Shown here: in pieces, positions 8,117-16,387 of the stretch
How the letters are laid out: the number at the start of each line of letters is the position of its first letter
Numbering within the stretch: position 1 is the first letter of the stretch
Assembly (NCBI RefSeq): GCF_004125265.1
Contig: NZ_RDTE01000003.1
Span: 1,736,001 to 1,800,000, forward strand
Direction of reading: 5' to 3'
Source of the DNA: Streptomyces lydicus
GTDB lineage: Bacteria; Actinomycetota; Actinomycetes; Streptomycetales; Streptomycetaceae
DNA length: 64,000 nt
Made by a program: the position numbers and the translations under genes
Notes under the pieces: generated by a model
What the model saw: only the letters and a program-made list of their open reading frames with translations
What the model was told of the DNA's origin: nothing
Databases searched by the model: none

Positions 8117-8824
8117 TTACCCGCCTGCGAACGCCGTTCGCACCGACGCCGTATCGGCCCGGCCTTTCTCATAGACCGTCAGCCCGCGTGAGAGGTGCAG
8201 TGGTACCAGCAGCAACTCCACGATGAGGGCCTTCCAGGCGTAGACGAGGTTGACGGCTTTGGTGGCGTAGACGCAGGGGATGTTCAGCAGCACGCCGGGC
8301 AGCGGGAGTTTGCGGCGGCGGGCGGCGTAGATGAGGGGTGGTGTGGTCAGCAGGAGTTCGGCTCCGGCCCACCAGAGGAAGGCGAGTGCGGGTGGCTGGT
8401 CCGTCGTCGCGGCGATCACGAAGGGGGTTGCCCACCAGAGCGGTGCGGTGAGGATTTCCAGGAGGGCGAGCAGCACCCAGAGGGCCAGCAGAGGTTTGCG
8501 GACGATCAGTCGGCCGAGGTGGAGGCGGACGTTCTGGCAGAAGCCTGCCATCCAGCGCCAGACCTGTTTGCGGAGGTAGGTGAGGTCTTCCGGGTCGGCT
8601 GCCAGGGCGACCGCGTCGGAGACGTAGACCGCGCGCCTGCCGGCGATCTGCTGCGACCACGTAAAGTCCATGTCTTCGACGATGGTCCGTTCGGGGAAGC
8701 CGCCGAAGGCCATCAGATCGTCGAGGCGGAAGACGGAGCAGCAACCCGAGCACACCATGGGGCTGTTGGCGCGCGCCTGGATGGGGCGGTGCCAATGGAA
8801 CCCGCACAGGCATCGGATCAGCAT
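8117..8824 (-). pseudogene. N-terminally truncated GT2 processive glycosyltransferase
   Basis: The 235 residues match only the C-terminal half of a membrane glycosyltransferase of family 2 (cellulose/hyaluronan synthase type). The acceptor-side SGCCSVFR, the catalytic VEDMDFTW and the QVWRW (QxxRW) motif are present, followed by about four hydrophobic helices. The N-terminal UDP-sugar half with its DxD motif is missing: upstream, at higher coordinates, the sequence runs straight into the integrase unit. It is most simply a gene cut by integration or deletion. The listed start is an in-frame ATG and need not be used. Confidence 0.75.
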
Positions 8825-8869
8825 CCTTGCAGGTCACGGCGCCTTAAGGCCAGCCGAGGTCAGCAATTC

Positions 8870-8904
8870 GTCAGCATCAGTCGGGGCCCCGACCAGTGGC
8901 TGAC
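8870..8904 (-). terminator. Nested hairpin downstream of integrase
   Basis: A 14-base perfect palindrome (8880-8893) lies inside an outer 6-bp repeat (8870-8875 and 8899-8904), starting 16 bases after the integrase stop. It is a likely terminator for integrase, or part of an attachment region. Confidence 0.5.
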
Positions 8905-8919
8905 ATGCCAGACCGTCGC

Positions 8920-10053
8920 CTATGCAGCGAGGTCGTGATCCAAGATCTTTGCGGCCGCAGTGATCGAACCCGGCATCAGATGCCGATAGGTGCGGAATGT
9001 GATCTGGATGTTTCTGTGCCCCATCCACTCCGCAACATCCGTGATTGGGATCCCGTGACTCAAGCAGTTCGATGCGAAGAAGTGACGAAATCCGTACAAC
9101 GTCATGCCATCTGCAGGAGGCGCCTTCTTGAAAAGGTTCCTGGCCCGCAGACTCTCCATGCGGTACGTGAAGTATCCCGTTGGCCCGCGAAGCAGGTACC
9201 CGTCCTCCGAGACCCCATGGCACTCAACGAATCGTTCGATGGCTTCCTTGACCGATCGCGGGAGCGGCACTTCGCGAAACTCGCCAACCTCTCGATGCTT
9301 CAATGGAGCCGGCCGGTAGGTATTATGATGTATTTGCTCCGTCACTCGATACACATCGTCGGCAACGATGTTGTTGATATTGACGGCGCGAGCTTCACCG
9401 TTCCTTAGGCCACATCCGTACATCATCCGCATATGCATGGCCAGCTGAAAGTCGGCTTTCCCCGACGCTTCTTTCACGTAGTCCTTCGTGGGGACTACGG
9501 CACGGTCGGGTATGTATTTCGGCGGTATGACGCTGAGCGTAGGGTCTGCCGCGATCGCCCCTTTACGAAAGGCGTCCGTCAGAATTGCGTGAAGAAGGCC
9601 GTACGCGTTCCTCTGCATCCCCAGCTGCACGCCGTTCCGTTCCATGGTCGCGATAAAGCGCTCCAGGATCATCGGAGCGAACGTTTCCATCTTCCTGGAA
9701 GAGAACTCCGGATACAAATGTACCCGAAGATACGATTCGTGAGCAGGGGCTGTGGCATATTCAACGATATCGCGCCGGCGAGTACGCCATTCCTCTGCAT
9801 ACTCCTCGAAGGTCATTCGACCTAGCTGAGCCCTGGCCTCAGCCACAGAAATGGGCGTGTTGCGCTTATTGTTGTATATTTTCGTGAGGCGATCCTTGGC
9901 AGCATCTTGCGTCGGATAGCCAGTTTCTTCACGCTGCTTACCAGCAGGGTCGCGGTAGCGAATTGTATATGAATGAGAGCACCGCGTGGGCTTCGAACAA
10001 GAACAGTTCTTCAGGAAGCTCCCCATCCCTCGGGCAAGCTTAACGGGAATCAA
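8920..10053 (-). CDS. int: Tyrosine recombinase (phage-type integrase)
   Basis: A site-specific recombinase of about 377 residues. An N-terminal segment with several Cys (KNCSCSKPTRCSHSY) precedes a SAM-like core-binding domain and the catalytic domain. Catalytic residues visible are Arg in YGCGLRNGEARAV, the Arg-His pair in YGFRHFFAS (the usual first His is Tyr), GHRNIQ, and the nucleophile Tyr in FRTYRHLMP. The TTG at 10053 is preferred because AGGAG precedes it by 8 bases; in-frame starts at 10107 and 10026 exist. It follows the excisionase gene, and codon use is AT-richer than in the surroundings. Confidence 0.88.
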   Translation of the reverse strand: MIPVKLARGMGSFLKNCSCSKPTRCSHSYTIRYRDPAGKQREETGYPTQDAAKDRLTKIYNNKRNTPISVAEARAQLGRMTFEEYAEEWRTRRRDIVEYATAPAHESYLRVHLYPEFSSRKMETFAPMILERFIATMERNGVQLGMQRNAYGLLHAILTDAFRKGAIAADPTLSVIPPKYIPDRAVVPTKDYVKEASGKADFQLAMHMRMMYGCGLRNGEARAVNINNIVADDVYRVTEQIHHNTYRPAPLKHREVGEFREVPLPRSVKEAIERFVECHGVSEDGYLLRGPTGYFTYRMESLRARNLFKKAPPADGMTLYGFRHFFASNCLSHGIPITDVAEWMGHRNIQITFRTYRHLMPGSITAAAKILDHDLAA

Positions 10054-10084
10054 TACAGCCACTCCTAGGTCGCGCCTTTTGCAT

Positions 10085-10273
10085 TCAGTGAATCTTCTGC
10101 TGCTCAAGCCATTTAATTACTTCGCTGTACTTAAACCGAAGTTTGGCGTTCTTCCCACGGCCGAATTTGTATCCAGTTAGCCCAAGCTTCGGCGCATCGC
10201 GGTACATCCACGTCAGAGACACGTTCAGGAAATCTGCCGCCTCTTTTGCGGTCAGCATGCTTCGCAGAGTCAT
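10085..10273 (-). CDS. xis: Excisionase-like HTH protein
   Basis: A 62-residue HTH_17/MerR-like DNA-binding protein (MLTAKEAADFLNVSLTWMYR, then GRGKNAKLRFKYSEVIKWLEQQ), the standard form of actinobacterial excisionases. It lies immediately upstream of the integrase on the same strand. The ATG at 10273 starts just before the HTH. It would steer integrase toward excision. Confidence 0.82.
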   Translation of the reverse strand: MTLRSMLTAKEAADFLNVSLTWMYRDAPKLGLTGYKFGRGKNAKLRFKYSEVIKWLEQQKIH

Positions 10274-10666
10274 AATCGTCAGTTCCGAGTCGGGCAACGC
10301 GACGACAGGCACCCACGCAGACGGCTGAGCGATAGAATCAAGGCAGGGGATATCGCGGATCGGCACATTAGATGGCGTGTTCCTTACGAAAGAGCGCGGA
10401 GCGACAGGGCGGGATCCACAACGCCGGGAGCCCACACCGGCTCGACGAAGGTCTCGTTGCCTGTCAGCGGATAGGCACTGCGGATTTCAGGGCAGCAGCA
10501 GGCGGAAGCCGCTCGTCGCCTCCTTGAATCTTTGCGGCACCGCCTACTGCGTTCGCCACGGCTCCACCACCAAGCACAGCCGGAAACGAACAGCCTTAAT
10601 CGTCCACACGATTCCCGGTTTCGGTAACCGGGGATCGTGGCCTATATTCCGCCCCGCATTCGAGGG
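10274..10666. other. Intergenic region beyond the excisionase gene
   Basis: About 393 bases of mixed base composition with no convincing gene. It should hold the xis/int promoter on its left side. A strong hairpin at 10607-10639 marks the end of the next minus-strand gene. Confidence 0.5.
10607..10639 (-). terminator. 14-bp hairpin
   Basis: The arms 10607-10620 and 10626-10639 match at 13 of 14 positions with a 5-base loop, 28 bases past the stop of the membrane wHTH gene. It is a good terminator candidate. Confidence 0.6.
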
Positions 10667-11035
10667 CTATGAGGCCAGTCGGTAGGACCTGAGGGTGGGG
10701 TGGGCGTCGTCCTCGACCAGGGCCACGAGCCCCTGCTCGGTGAGTCGGGTGAGGTTGCGAGTCACGACGCGTTCGGGGGCACCGACGGCTCGGGCGATGG
10801 CACGGGTCTCAGTACCGGGGTGGGCTGCGACGTGGGCGAGCACCACCACGTCCTGGCGGTGCTCGCGCCGCACCACGTCCTCACCGAAGAGCCCGGCTGC
10901 GCAGACGCAGAGGCACAAGGCGGTGGAGAGTGCGGCGTAGTCGCCAGTTGCCAGGGCGGTCCATGCGTTCAGGGCGCCGAGCGCCAGCAGGACGGGGGCG
11001 GTGAAACGGACGGATCGGATTGCGGGACTCGACAG
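10667..11035 (-). CDS. Small membrane-anchored winged-helix protein (probable CTG start)
   Basis: The frame encodes two hydrophobic segments (around VLLALGALNAW and the ALCLCVCAAGLF region) followed by a MarR/IclR-like winged helix (DVVVLAHVAAHPGTETRAIA, then VVTRNLTRLTEQGLVALVED). No ATG, GTG or TTG precedes the first hydrophobic segment before an in-frame stop at 11057-11059. A perfect AGGAGG lies 5 bases before a CTG at 11035, taken here as the start (122 residues). The alternative is an internal TTG at 10918, which would give 83 residues and lose the first segment. The function may be membrane-tethered regulation. Confidence 0.6.
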   Translation of the reverse strand: MSSPAIRSVRFTAPVLLALGALNAWTALATGDYAALSTALCLCVCAAGLFGEDVVRREHRQDVVVLAHVAAHPGTETRAIARAVGAPERVVTRNLTRLTEQGLVALVEDDAHPTLRSYRLAS

Positions 11036-11428
11036 ATTGCCCTCCTGGGATAAGTCTCATCGACGAGACCGACCAGAACAGTGACGGGGTGTGGTGCTGG
11101 CTGCAGTGCCAGTCAACTCCTCAAGCAAGGCACACCGTCACTGACCTGGTGTTTTACGGGACGTCGTACGTTGACATAGTCCCGGAGAGGCTTCCAGTCC
11201 CTTGGGGCATTTTCTCGTCTGCCGTGGGCGGACTTCTTGGCGGCTCCTGGGATGCCCTGCCGATTCCCTCCGGGCGGCAAGTCATCGAGGGCCCCCATGG
11301 TCACGAGACCCGTCGAGCGGTAATCAGGCCGGCCTACGGCCTCGCAGGCGAGATGCGACGTAATTGTCCGGGGATCACGCAGAAGTGCGGCGTTTGAGGA
11401 GCCCGCGGCCCCTCAAACGCCGCTTGAT
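11036..11428. other. Intergenic region
   Basis: About 393 bases with short open frames on both strands, none with a recognisable product or convincing ribosome-binding site. The left end carries the AGGAGG of the membrane wHTH gene; the right end carries the hairpin at 11387-11423. Confidence 0.5.
11387..11423 (-). terminator. 13-bp perfect hairpin
   Basis: Arms 11387-11399 and 11411-11423 pair perfectly with an 11-base loop, 5 bases beyond the stop of the GGCT gene. It is a strong terminator candidate for the minus-strand operon that begins near 14410. Confidence 0.7.
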
Positions 11429-11932
11429 CTACTGACCAGCTTCGGTAGCCAACCGCGGGGCAATCCGCGCGCACCGAGCGGCGTACTCCTGAAGGTGCAG
11501 GGCCTTGAACTGCTGGGCGTCCCAGTTCTCGTCGCGGACATCACCCTCCGGCCACAGATAGGCGAGTCCACGCCCGCCGGAGGTCAGCTCCACCTCACGT
11601 AGGTCGTAGCGGTCATCTTCGAAGGCGTCGAGGATCCCCCACTCCCTTGGGCTGAGGTCGGTGAGCCGCAAGCCGGGAGCCGCAGAACCGGGAGCTGCTA
11701 CGAGCCCGGGGTAGACGCGGCCTTCCAAGGCTGCTGCGCGCCAGCCCGGTGCGTTGGCCGCCGCGCGCTTCGGTATCCGGCCGAGCAGGGCTTCGAGGAC
11801 CGCGTCGAACTGAAGCGTTCCGTACACAAAGAGGTCCGTGGCGTCCGACGAAAGTCGGTCCCGGCGGCTTCCGGTCGCCGGGACCGAGGCGGATTGGGTG
11901 AGTGCTCGATACATAGTCGTTCCGGTCTTCAC
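11429..11932 (-). CDS. Gamma-glutamylcyclotransferase / AIG2-like protein
   Basis: A 167-residue GGCT-fold protein with the LFVYGTLQFDAVL signature (YGTL loop, about residues 33-45), a LTDLSPREWGILDAFED segment containing the usual acidic catalytic region, and an AYLWP strand. Relatives cleave gamma-glutamyl-amine or -peptide bonds to release 5-oxoproline. The GTG start at 11932 overlaps the stop of the frameshifted GNAT gene as GTGA; ATG 11914 is an alternative. It is the last gene of the minus-strand operon. Confidence 0.8.
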   Translation of the reverse strand: MKTGTTMYRALTQSASVPATGSRRDRLSSDATDLFVYGTLQFDAVLEALLGRIPKRAAANAPGWRAAALEGRVYPGLVAAPGSAAPGLRLTDLSPREWGILDAFEDDRYDLREVELTSGGRGLAYLWPEGDVRDENWDAQQFKALHLQEYAARCARIAPRLATEAGQ

Positions 11933-12403
11933 GCGTTCGACAGGTACATGGCGTCGTAGGTCGGCGATTCAGGGGCGTGCCTGATCTCTCCCATTACCGT
12001 GTACCCCCATAACAGGTAGGCATCGTGCGCTGGCTGGTTGTCGATGATGCAGGTCAGGACGGTAGTGGTCTTGACGCCTCCCACGATCACGGTGCCATGG
12101 ATCTTTTCCGAGGTTCCCGAGGCCCTGGCTCTGGAACTCGGGGAGAACCATCAGCTTCCGAAGCCAGAAGACCTGACCCGCATCCACGAGGCTCCGGAGC
12201 TGCGCCGGCCTTCGGTCGTCGAGCGATGTCCACCCGGGCTTGGCAGTGGGCAGCGAAGCGCCGTGCGCGTAACCGACGATCTGTCCCCCTGGCGACCGAC
12301 TCGGTACATCGGCGTGGGGCGCCACCTCGTAGAGCTGAAGAGCAGTGGCGAACTGGGCAGCCGTGAAGCGGTAGGCGCCGCCGATCAGAGTGAACGGATA
12401 TGG
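11929..12403 (-). pseudogene. GNAT acetyltransferase, frameshifted
   Basis: The N-terminal two thirds (from TLIGGAYRFTAAQF to LRKLMVLPEFQSQGLG, the acetyl-CoA pyrophosphate loop) are in one frame. The C-terminal part (ekihGTVIVGGVKTTTVLT region, then HDAYLLWGYTVMG and YDAMYLSNA) continues in another frame. One extra base near 12106-12120 explains the break; the shifted frame ends at 11929. The first frame has no ATG before the conserved part, so the start may also be lost. Order and overlaps place it between the intact GNAT and the GGCT gene. Confidence 0.7.
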
Positions 12404-12428
12404 CGCCGCTGGGCCCGGTCGTGGACTG

Positions 12429-12959
12429 TTACTGAGCGCTCGCTATCGAGGTGGAGCGAGACAAGGACTTGGCCATAGCGCGATTGACCCTTGAGTCTCT
12501 ACCTGGAACGTACGAAGGGCAGGGTTGATATCCGCAGCTTCGATACAGGGCGAGTGCCGCGTCGTTCCGAACTCCCGTTTCCAGGACCATCCGGATCACG
12601 CCACGAGATACTGCCTGCGACTCCAGATGCTCCAGAATTCGCCGTCCTATTCCTCTCCCCCTGCCCGCTTGCGTCACGTACATGCGTTTGATCTCTGCTG
12701 TACCCGGCGCAAGCAGTCGCCAGCCCCCGCAGCCGACTGCCTCTGACGAATCGTCACACCTGGCTATGACGAAGAGGCCCTGTGGCAAGGCAAAGTGACT
12801 TGCTGGAGTGTCATCAGGGTCATCGGCGAATCCGTAGACAGCAACCTGCTCGGCGTGGAGCGCTCGTGTAAGGCGCCGGGCTTCGGGATCACCATAGGAA
12901 GCGACTGTCAGGGACTGGGTGCCCGTCTGGCACGGCCGAGCGGCGCTGAGGAACGTCAT
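12429..12959 (-). CDS. GNAT family N-acetyltransferase
   Basis: A 176-residue GCN5-related acetyltransferase. Motif A is AEIKRMYVTQAGRGRGIGRRILEHLE (given here in two parts of the protein, around residues 88-113), containing the Q/R-x-x-G-x-G/A acetyl-CoA loop, and the C-terminal ALALYRSCGYQPC is the usual closing element. The acceptor is unknown. Its ATG overlaps the stop of the TPR regulator gene by four bases, indicating coupling. Confidence 0.85.
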   Translation of the reverse strand: MTFLSAARPCQTGTQSLTVASYGDPEARRLTRALHAEQVAVYGFADDPDDTPASHFALPQGLFVIARCDDSSEAVGCGGWRLLAPGTAEIKRMYVTQAGRGRGIGRRILEHLESQAVSRGVIRMVLETGVRNDAALALYRSCGYQPCPSYVPGRDSRVNRAMAKSLSRSTSIASAQ

Positions 12960-14410
12960 GTAGCCGATAGTGCCCTGTCCACCGCTATGAGCGCATCAGC
13001 GCCTGGCCCTGACTGGACGCGGCTACCGACCTGGCGTCGAATTCGGCTCAGCAGATTGCGGCAACGGATCGACTGCACGTCGGGGACACGACCAGCCAGG
13101 TGAAGCAGTGTGCCGACAGTGGTCTCCGGGTCCCGGCGGAGGAGGTGGGCTCGGGCCAGGTGTATGCCGTGCAGCAACGCAGAGCGGGGGTACCCGCTGT
13201 TCGCCCCTTGGTCCGTCAAAGGGGTGAGCAAGTCCGTGGCCTCTGCGAGGAGGCGTCGCGCCTGCGCAGGGTTCGCAGCAGCCAGTTCCACCAGGGCATG
13301 CCCTGACTCAGCTGCCACCTGCTCTGCTGTGAAGTAGTACAACGACGGAGGGTCATCGTCTCTACGGTGGTCCAGCAGTACGCGACACCGGTCAGTGACA
13401 TTACGGAAAGCCTCAATGTCGCCCGCAGCAGCATGAGCAGTGGCTAGGCGGCCGAGGGCTCGCGCACGCACGGTGGGGGCACTTCCAGCAGTGTGCTCAA
13501 CTGCTGCCTCCGCAAAACGCAGTGCAGAGGAAGGCTTGCCGGTGGCAGCATGCTGATAGGCCAGCATCCCCAGCACATTGGCGGCACCATTGCTGTCGTT
13601 AGCTGCGCGAGCAAGACGAATGGCGAACAGCTGATAGCGCTGCGCGGGGGCAGCTAGATCGGCGTCGAATGCCATCCAACCGGCGAGTTGCGACAAGCCA
13701 CTGGCTGTGGTGAGTAGGCGCAGGCGAATCTCAGGAGAGAAACGACTGTTACGCAATAGGTCAAGGACACCGAGCAATTCGGTTCGCACGTAACGCTGAG
13801 GTAGCGCTCCACCACCCGCCGTATCATCGAGGCGGCGCAGCCCCCGAAGGTGGTCTTCAAGAACATCCATCATCGGAGGAAGGACCTGGTCGGTTCCCGG
13901 GCCAAGGCGCGGCTGAGAAGCAGCCTGGTGGGTTGCGTCCCAGACCGCGCCGAAGAGCTGCTCCGCGCTAGCCGGCTTGGTACTGGCCTGGTCGCGCGGG
14001 TCCGCTGCGGTCCAAGCCGCGGCGGAGGCCAGAACATCGTCTAGCGAGCGACGCCCGAGCAGGCCGTCGGTGACACCCCTCTCCGCTTCCTTCCCGTTGC
14101 TCTGATCGCCCCAGAGGCCGACGACGGTGTACGGGATCCCCGTAGCTTCGCTCAGCGCGGTGGCGGTCAGCCGTCGCACCGTCTGAGATCTCGGTCGCCC
14201 GCCCGCCAACCAGCCATGTGCAGCTGTGAGGTGCAAGGCAGGTTCACCGACCGCGCTCAGACGCGGGTTGAGTACACGCATCAGCTCTCGCGGAGACCAG
14301 CCAGCCTGATGGAGCGCCTCCGCCAAGGCCCGATTGGGTTCCCGTTTATCCGAGTTGGAGTGCTCTCCTGGAGCATTGCGAAAGGTGCTCACGGACCGAC
14401 GGTAAGTCAT
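12956..14410 (-). CDS. TPR-containing regulator-like protein
   Basis: About 484 residues. The N-terminal 80 hold a degenerate XRE-like helical segment (LAEALHQAGWSPRELMRVLN, then LTAAHGWLAGGRPRSQTVRR). The remainder is helical, with TPR-like repeats (for example AANVLGMLAYQHAATG and ARALGRLATAHAAAGD). This architecture is common in Streptomyces regulators of the NsdA-like/tetratricopeptide group, whose effect on antibiotic production is known in some cases. GTG at 14452 is an alternative start. It heads the operon with two GNATs and a GGCT. Confidence 0.7.
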   Translation of the reverse strand: MTYRRSVSTFRNAPGEHSNSDKREPNRALAEALHQAGWSPRELMRVLNPRLSAVGEPALHLTAAHGWLAGGRPRSQTVRRLTATALSEATGIPYTVVGLWGDQSNGKEAERGVTDGLLGRRSLDDVLASAAAWTAADPRDQASTKPASAEQLFGAVWDATHQAASQPRLGPGTDQVLPPMMDVLEDHLRGLRRLDDTAGGGALPQRYVRTELLGVLDLLRNSRFSPEIRLRLLTTASGLSQLAGWMAFDADLAAPAQRYQLFAIRLARAANDSNGAANVLGMLAYQHAATGKPSSALRFAEAAVEHTAGSAPTVRARALGRLATAHAAAGDIEAFRNVTDRCRVLLDHRRDDDPPSLYYFTAEQVAAESGHALVELAAANPAQARRLLAEATDLLTPLTDQGANSGYPRSALLHGIHLARAHLLRRDPETTVGTLLHLAGRVPDVQSIRCRNLLSRIRRQVGSRVQSGPGADALIAVDRALSAT

Positions 14411-14629
14411 GACTGTAGTACCAGGCGTGAAATCGCGGATTTTCGCACTCACTCCGAGAAGTTCGCGATATTCGCGCCGCCACCTACTGCCGGCAGGACA
14501 GCGACTCGCTGTGTCCTGGGTCCTGGTTCCGCGTCCGGCCTCCGAGTGAATGGGCTCCTCGTTTGGGGCGCCCGCTCAGAGGGGCTGGCCCGTCAGATGC
14601 TTCGAACTTCGACCTACGGAGGTGACTTC

Positions 14630-15187
14630 GTGCTGACCGTCCGCAAGGCGTTCCGTGTCGCTCGACATCGTGTCAGCGCACCGCCTGCCAGTGGTGTACG
14701 GCTGCTGTGCTCGGGGCTGTTCCGGAGACGAGCGCCGAGGAAGTCGACCTGTCCCGTGATCCGGGGACAATCCCGATCGATCCTGCGGACAGAGTTTCCG
14801 GCAGAGTTGGCGTCGGTCTCAAATGCGCGCCGCCAACTTCGCGAGCAGCTCACCACCTGGGAGTTGGAGCCGCTGATGGAACCTGCGGTGCTGGCCACGA
14901 GTGAGCTTGTGACGAATGCCGTACTGCACGGATGCTCGGGTAAGCAGGACAAAGTGGCGATGACGGCGTGGTGCACTACGGACGAACTGGTCATCAGCGT
15001 GGCGGACCCGTCCGATGTCGGCCTGCACGCCCGGAGAAGCGTTGCCGATGACGAGTCCGGCCGCGGTCTGATGCTCGTCGGCGCGGTCGTTGACCGTTGG
15101 TGGTTCACCACTGCCCAGGACGGCGCTGGAAAGACCGTCTGGCTCGCGTTGAGCCTCCCACGCTGCACCCACGGGGAGGGAGAGTGA
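14630..15187 (+). CDS. Anti-sigma-factor-like ATP-binding protein (HATPase_c)
   Basis: A 185-residue protein with a GHKL ATPase domain of the RsbW/SpoIIAB type: N-box ELVTNAVLHG (about residues 89-98) and the G1 region DDESGRGLMLVG. Only this domain follows a basic N-terminal tail. The GTG at 14630 is chosen because ACGGAGGTGA precedes it; the frame is open far upstream. Streptomyces has many such proteins acting as serine kinases on anti-anti-sigma factors or as orphan regulators. It overlaps the DUF6415-type gene by GTGA, the first link of a chain leading to the conservon. Confidence 0.82.
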   Translation: MLTVRKAFRVARHRVSAPPASGVRLLCSGLFRRRAPRKSTCPVIRGQSRSILRTEFPAELASVSNARRQLREQLTTWELEPLMEPAVLATSELVTNAVLHGCSGKQDKVAMTAWCTTDELVISVADPSDVGLHARRSVADDESGRGLMLVGAVVDRWWFTTAQDGAGKTVWLALSLPRCTHGEGE

Positions 15188-15693
15188 GGATCTCGAAGCG
15201 GCGGTACGCGGGCCAGCTCGTACGCCCTGGAAGGAAGCTTCAACGTGACGAGGCGCGCGCAGCGGCCGAGACCGTGGCGCTCGTGCTGGGCGGATCGGCA
15301 CTGCTGCCTGACTACCAGCCCGACGTGGACGATCTGGTAGCAAGGCTGCACGTTCATATCGCGCGGTTAGACCGGCAGCTCAAGCCGCGATGGCGGCGGC
15401 GCATACCCGCGCTCCAGAAGGCAGTTGCCTCGGCACGGTCGATGCAACTGCAGATAGGACCGCGAGACTACATGGAGTCACGCATCCATCTCGTGCGCCT
15501 GGCTGAGATCACCCAATGCCTTTTGGCTTGGGCGTCGCGCGACGAACGGGGCCTCGTCCCGCAGGCTTTCGGCACCCCAACACGCCCAAGCCATCCCAGA
15601 GCGCAGAGGGGACTTGTTATGCCTGTGTCCGGCCGTTGGGCGAGCCTCTGGGGACGCACATCACGCGGTGTGAGGCGGATATGTCACCGCTGA
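15184..15693 (+). CDS. DUF6415-like protein
   Basis: A 169-residue basic protein resembling the DUF6415 group often annotated near natural-product clusters: ETVALVLGGSALLPDYQPDVDDLVARLHVHIARL, split here as two helices at about residues 29-60, and AEITQCLLAWAS near 112. The biochemical role is unknown. The GTG at 15184 overlaps the preceding stop. The last 40 residues are low in conserved features and overlap the next gene by 13 bases. Confidence 0.6.
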   Translation: MRISKRRYAGQLVRPGRKLQRDEARAAAETVALVLGGSALLPDYQPDVDDLVARLHVHIARLDRQLKPRWRRRIPALQKAVASARSMQLQIGPRDYMESRIHLVRLAEITQCLLAWASRDERGLVPQAFGTPTRPSHPRAQRGLVMPVSGRWASLWGRTSRGVRRICHR

Positions 15694-16145
15694 TTACCGT
15701 CGCGGCCCCCGTTTCCGTAGTACGCGAAGCCGCCCCTGCGACGATGTACGCGTGGTGGGTGCAGCTGGCCGAGACGCCACTCCCCGATCCGCTGGCTCAA
15801 CTGGAATGGGCCGTCTTGCCGCTTGGCCTGCAGCCGGGTCTTCCCGCCTTGGAGTCGCTCCTTTGCGACGGCAAGCCCGTGGGGCCGGTCCTGTGCTGCC
15901 CTCGGCACCGACGGATCTACGTGCCGGTGGCCGCGGAGTGCCGACGCAGCCTGGATGGGGAGCGGCTGGGGGTTCGGGGGCGGGATCTTTCCTGCCCGTT
16001 CGACGGTCGGCACCGTGGTGGCTGCGATGGCCGGCTGTGGCTGCTCCCGTCCGATCCGCGGCACCTCACCGACCTTGCGACGCTGGCGGACCATCTGTGT
16101 CGCGTCCGTTCTGCTCGTCGGCTGGCTGCGGCGGCATGCGCCTGA
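15681..16145 (+). CDS. Hypothetical protein, 154 aa
   Basis: Not recognised. A soluble protein with several Cys (LLCDGKPVG, LCCPRHRRIYVPV, LSCPFDGRHRGGC) that could bind a metal, and a helical C-terminus. The ATG at 15681 overlaps the end of the preceding gene and its own stop overlaps the following small membrane gene, so it belongs to the same transcript. Confidence 0.6.
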   Translation: MSPLITVAAPVSVVREAAPATMYAWWVQLAETPLPDPLAQLEWAVLPLGLQPGLPALESLLCDGKPVGPVLCCPRHRRIYVPVAAECRRSLDGERLGVRGRDLSCPFDGRHRGGCDGRLWLLPSDPRHLTDLATLADHLCRVRSARRLAAAACA

Positions 16146-16330
16146 GCGTTCCCGCGGTCGTGGTGCTGGGCGTGCTGATGGTGGTGCTGATCCGTGGTCA
16201 GCGGCTGCGGGGCGGGTCGGCAGCTGTAGCCGTCGCTTTCGGCTTCCTGCTGGCCCAGGGCCCGGCCGCTCCGGCCATCACCGAGATGTGCCGCCTCGTC
16301 GCCCAGCTCGTCGGCCGCCTTCACCTCTAG
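16136..16330 (+). CDS. Small membrane protein, 64 aa
   Basis: Two hydrophobic segments (VPAVVVLGVLMVVLI and VAVAFGFLLA) joined by a short basic loop. It is a small integral membrane protein of unknown role. The ATG overlaps the upstream gene by 10 bases. It lies immediately before the conservon and may be its first structural partner. Confidence 0.6.
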   Translation: MRLSVPAVVVLGVLMVVLIRGQRLRGGSAAVAVAFGFLLAQGPAAPAITEMCRLVAQLVGRLHL

Positions 16331-16387
16331 TCCCGGCGGCGCGGCACGACCGCGCTCCTGCCATCCCCACTTTCTCTACGAGGACTT

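Larger units (their letters stand above)
8870..10640. mobile_element. Remnant integrative element (int/xis unit)
   Basis: An integrase and excisionase pair of clearly lower GC and different codon use than its neighbours abuts a truncated glycosyltransferase. No replication or transfer genes accompany it, and I could not identify direct repeats as att sites, so the limits given are approximate. It is probably the integration end of a decayed element. Confidence 0.4.

Noticed and set aside
8825..10666. tRNA gene as integrase attachment site
   Set aside because: I searched by eye for acceptor/T-arm patterns near both ends of the int/xis unit and found none.
11020..11397. 125-codon frame on the plus strand and a 63-codon frame opposite
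   Set aside because: Neither has a recognisable product or a good ribosome-binding site; left as intergenic.
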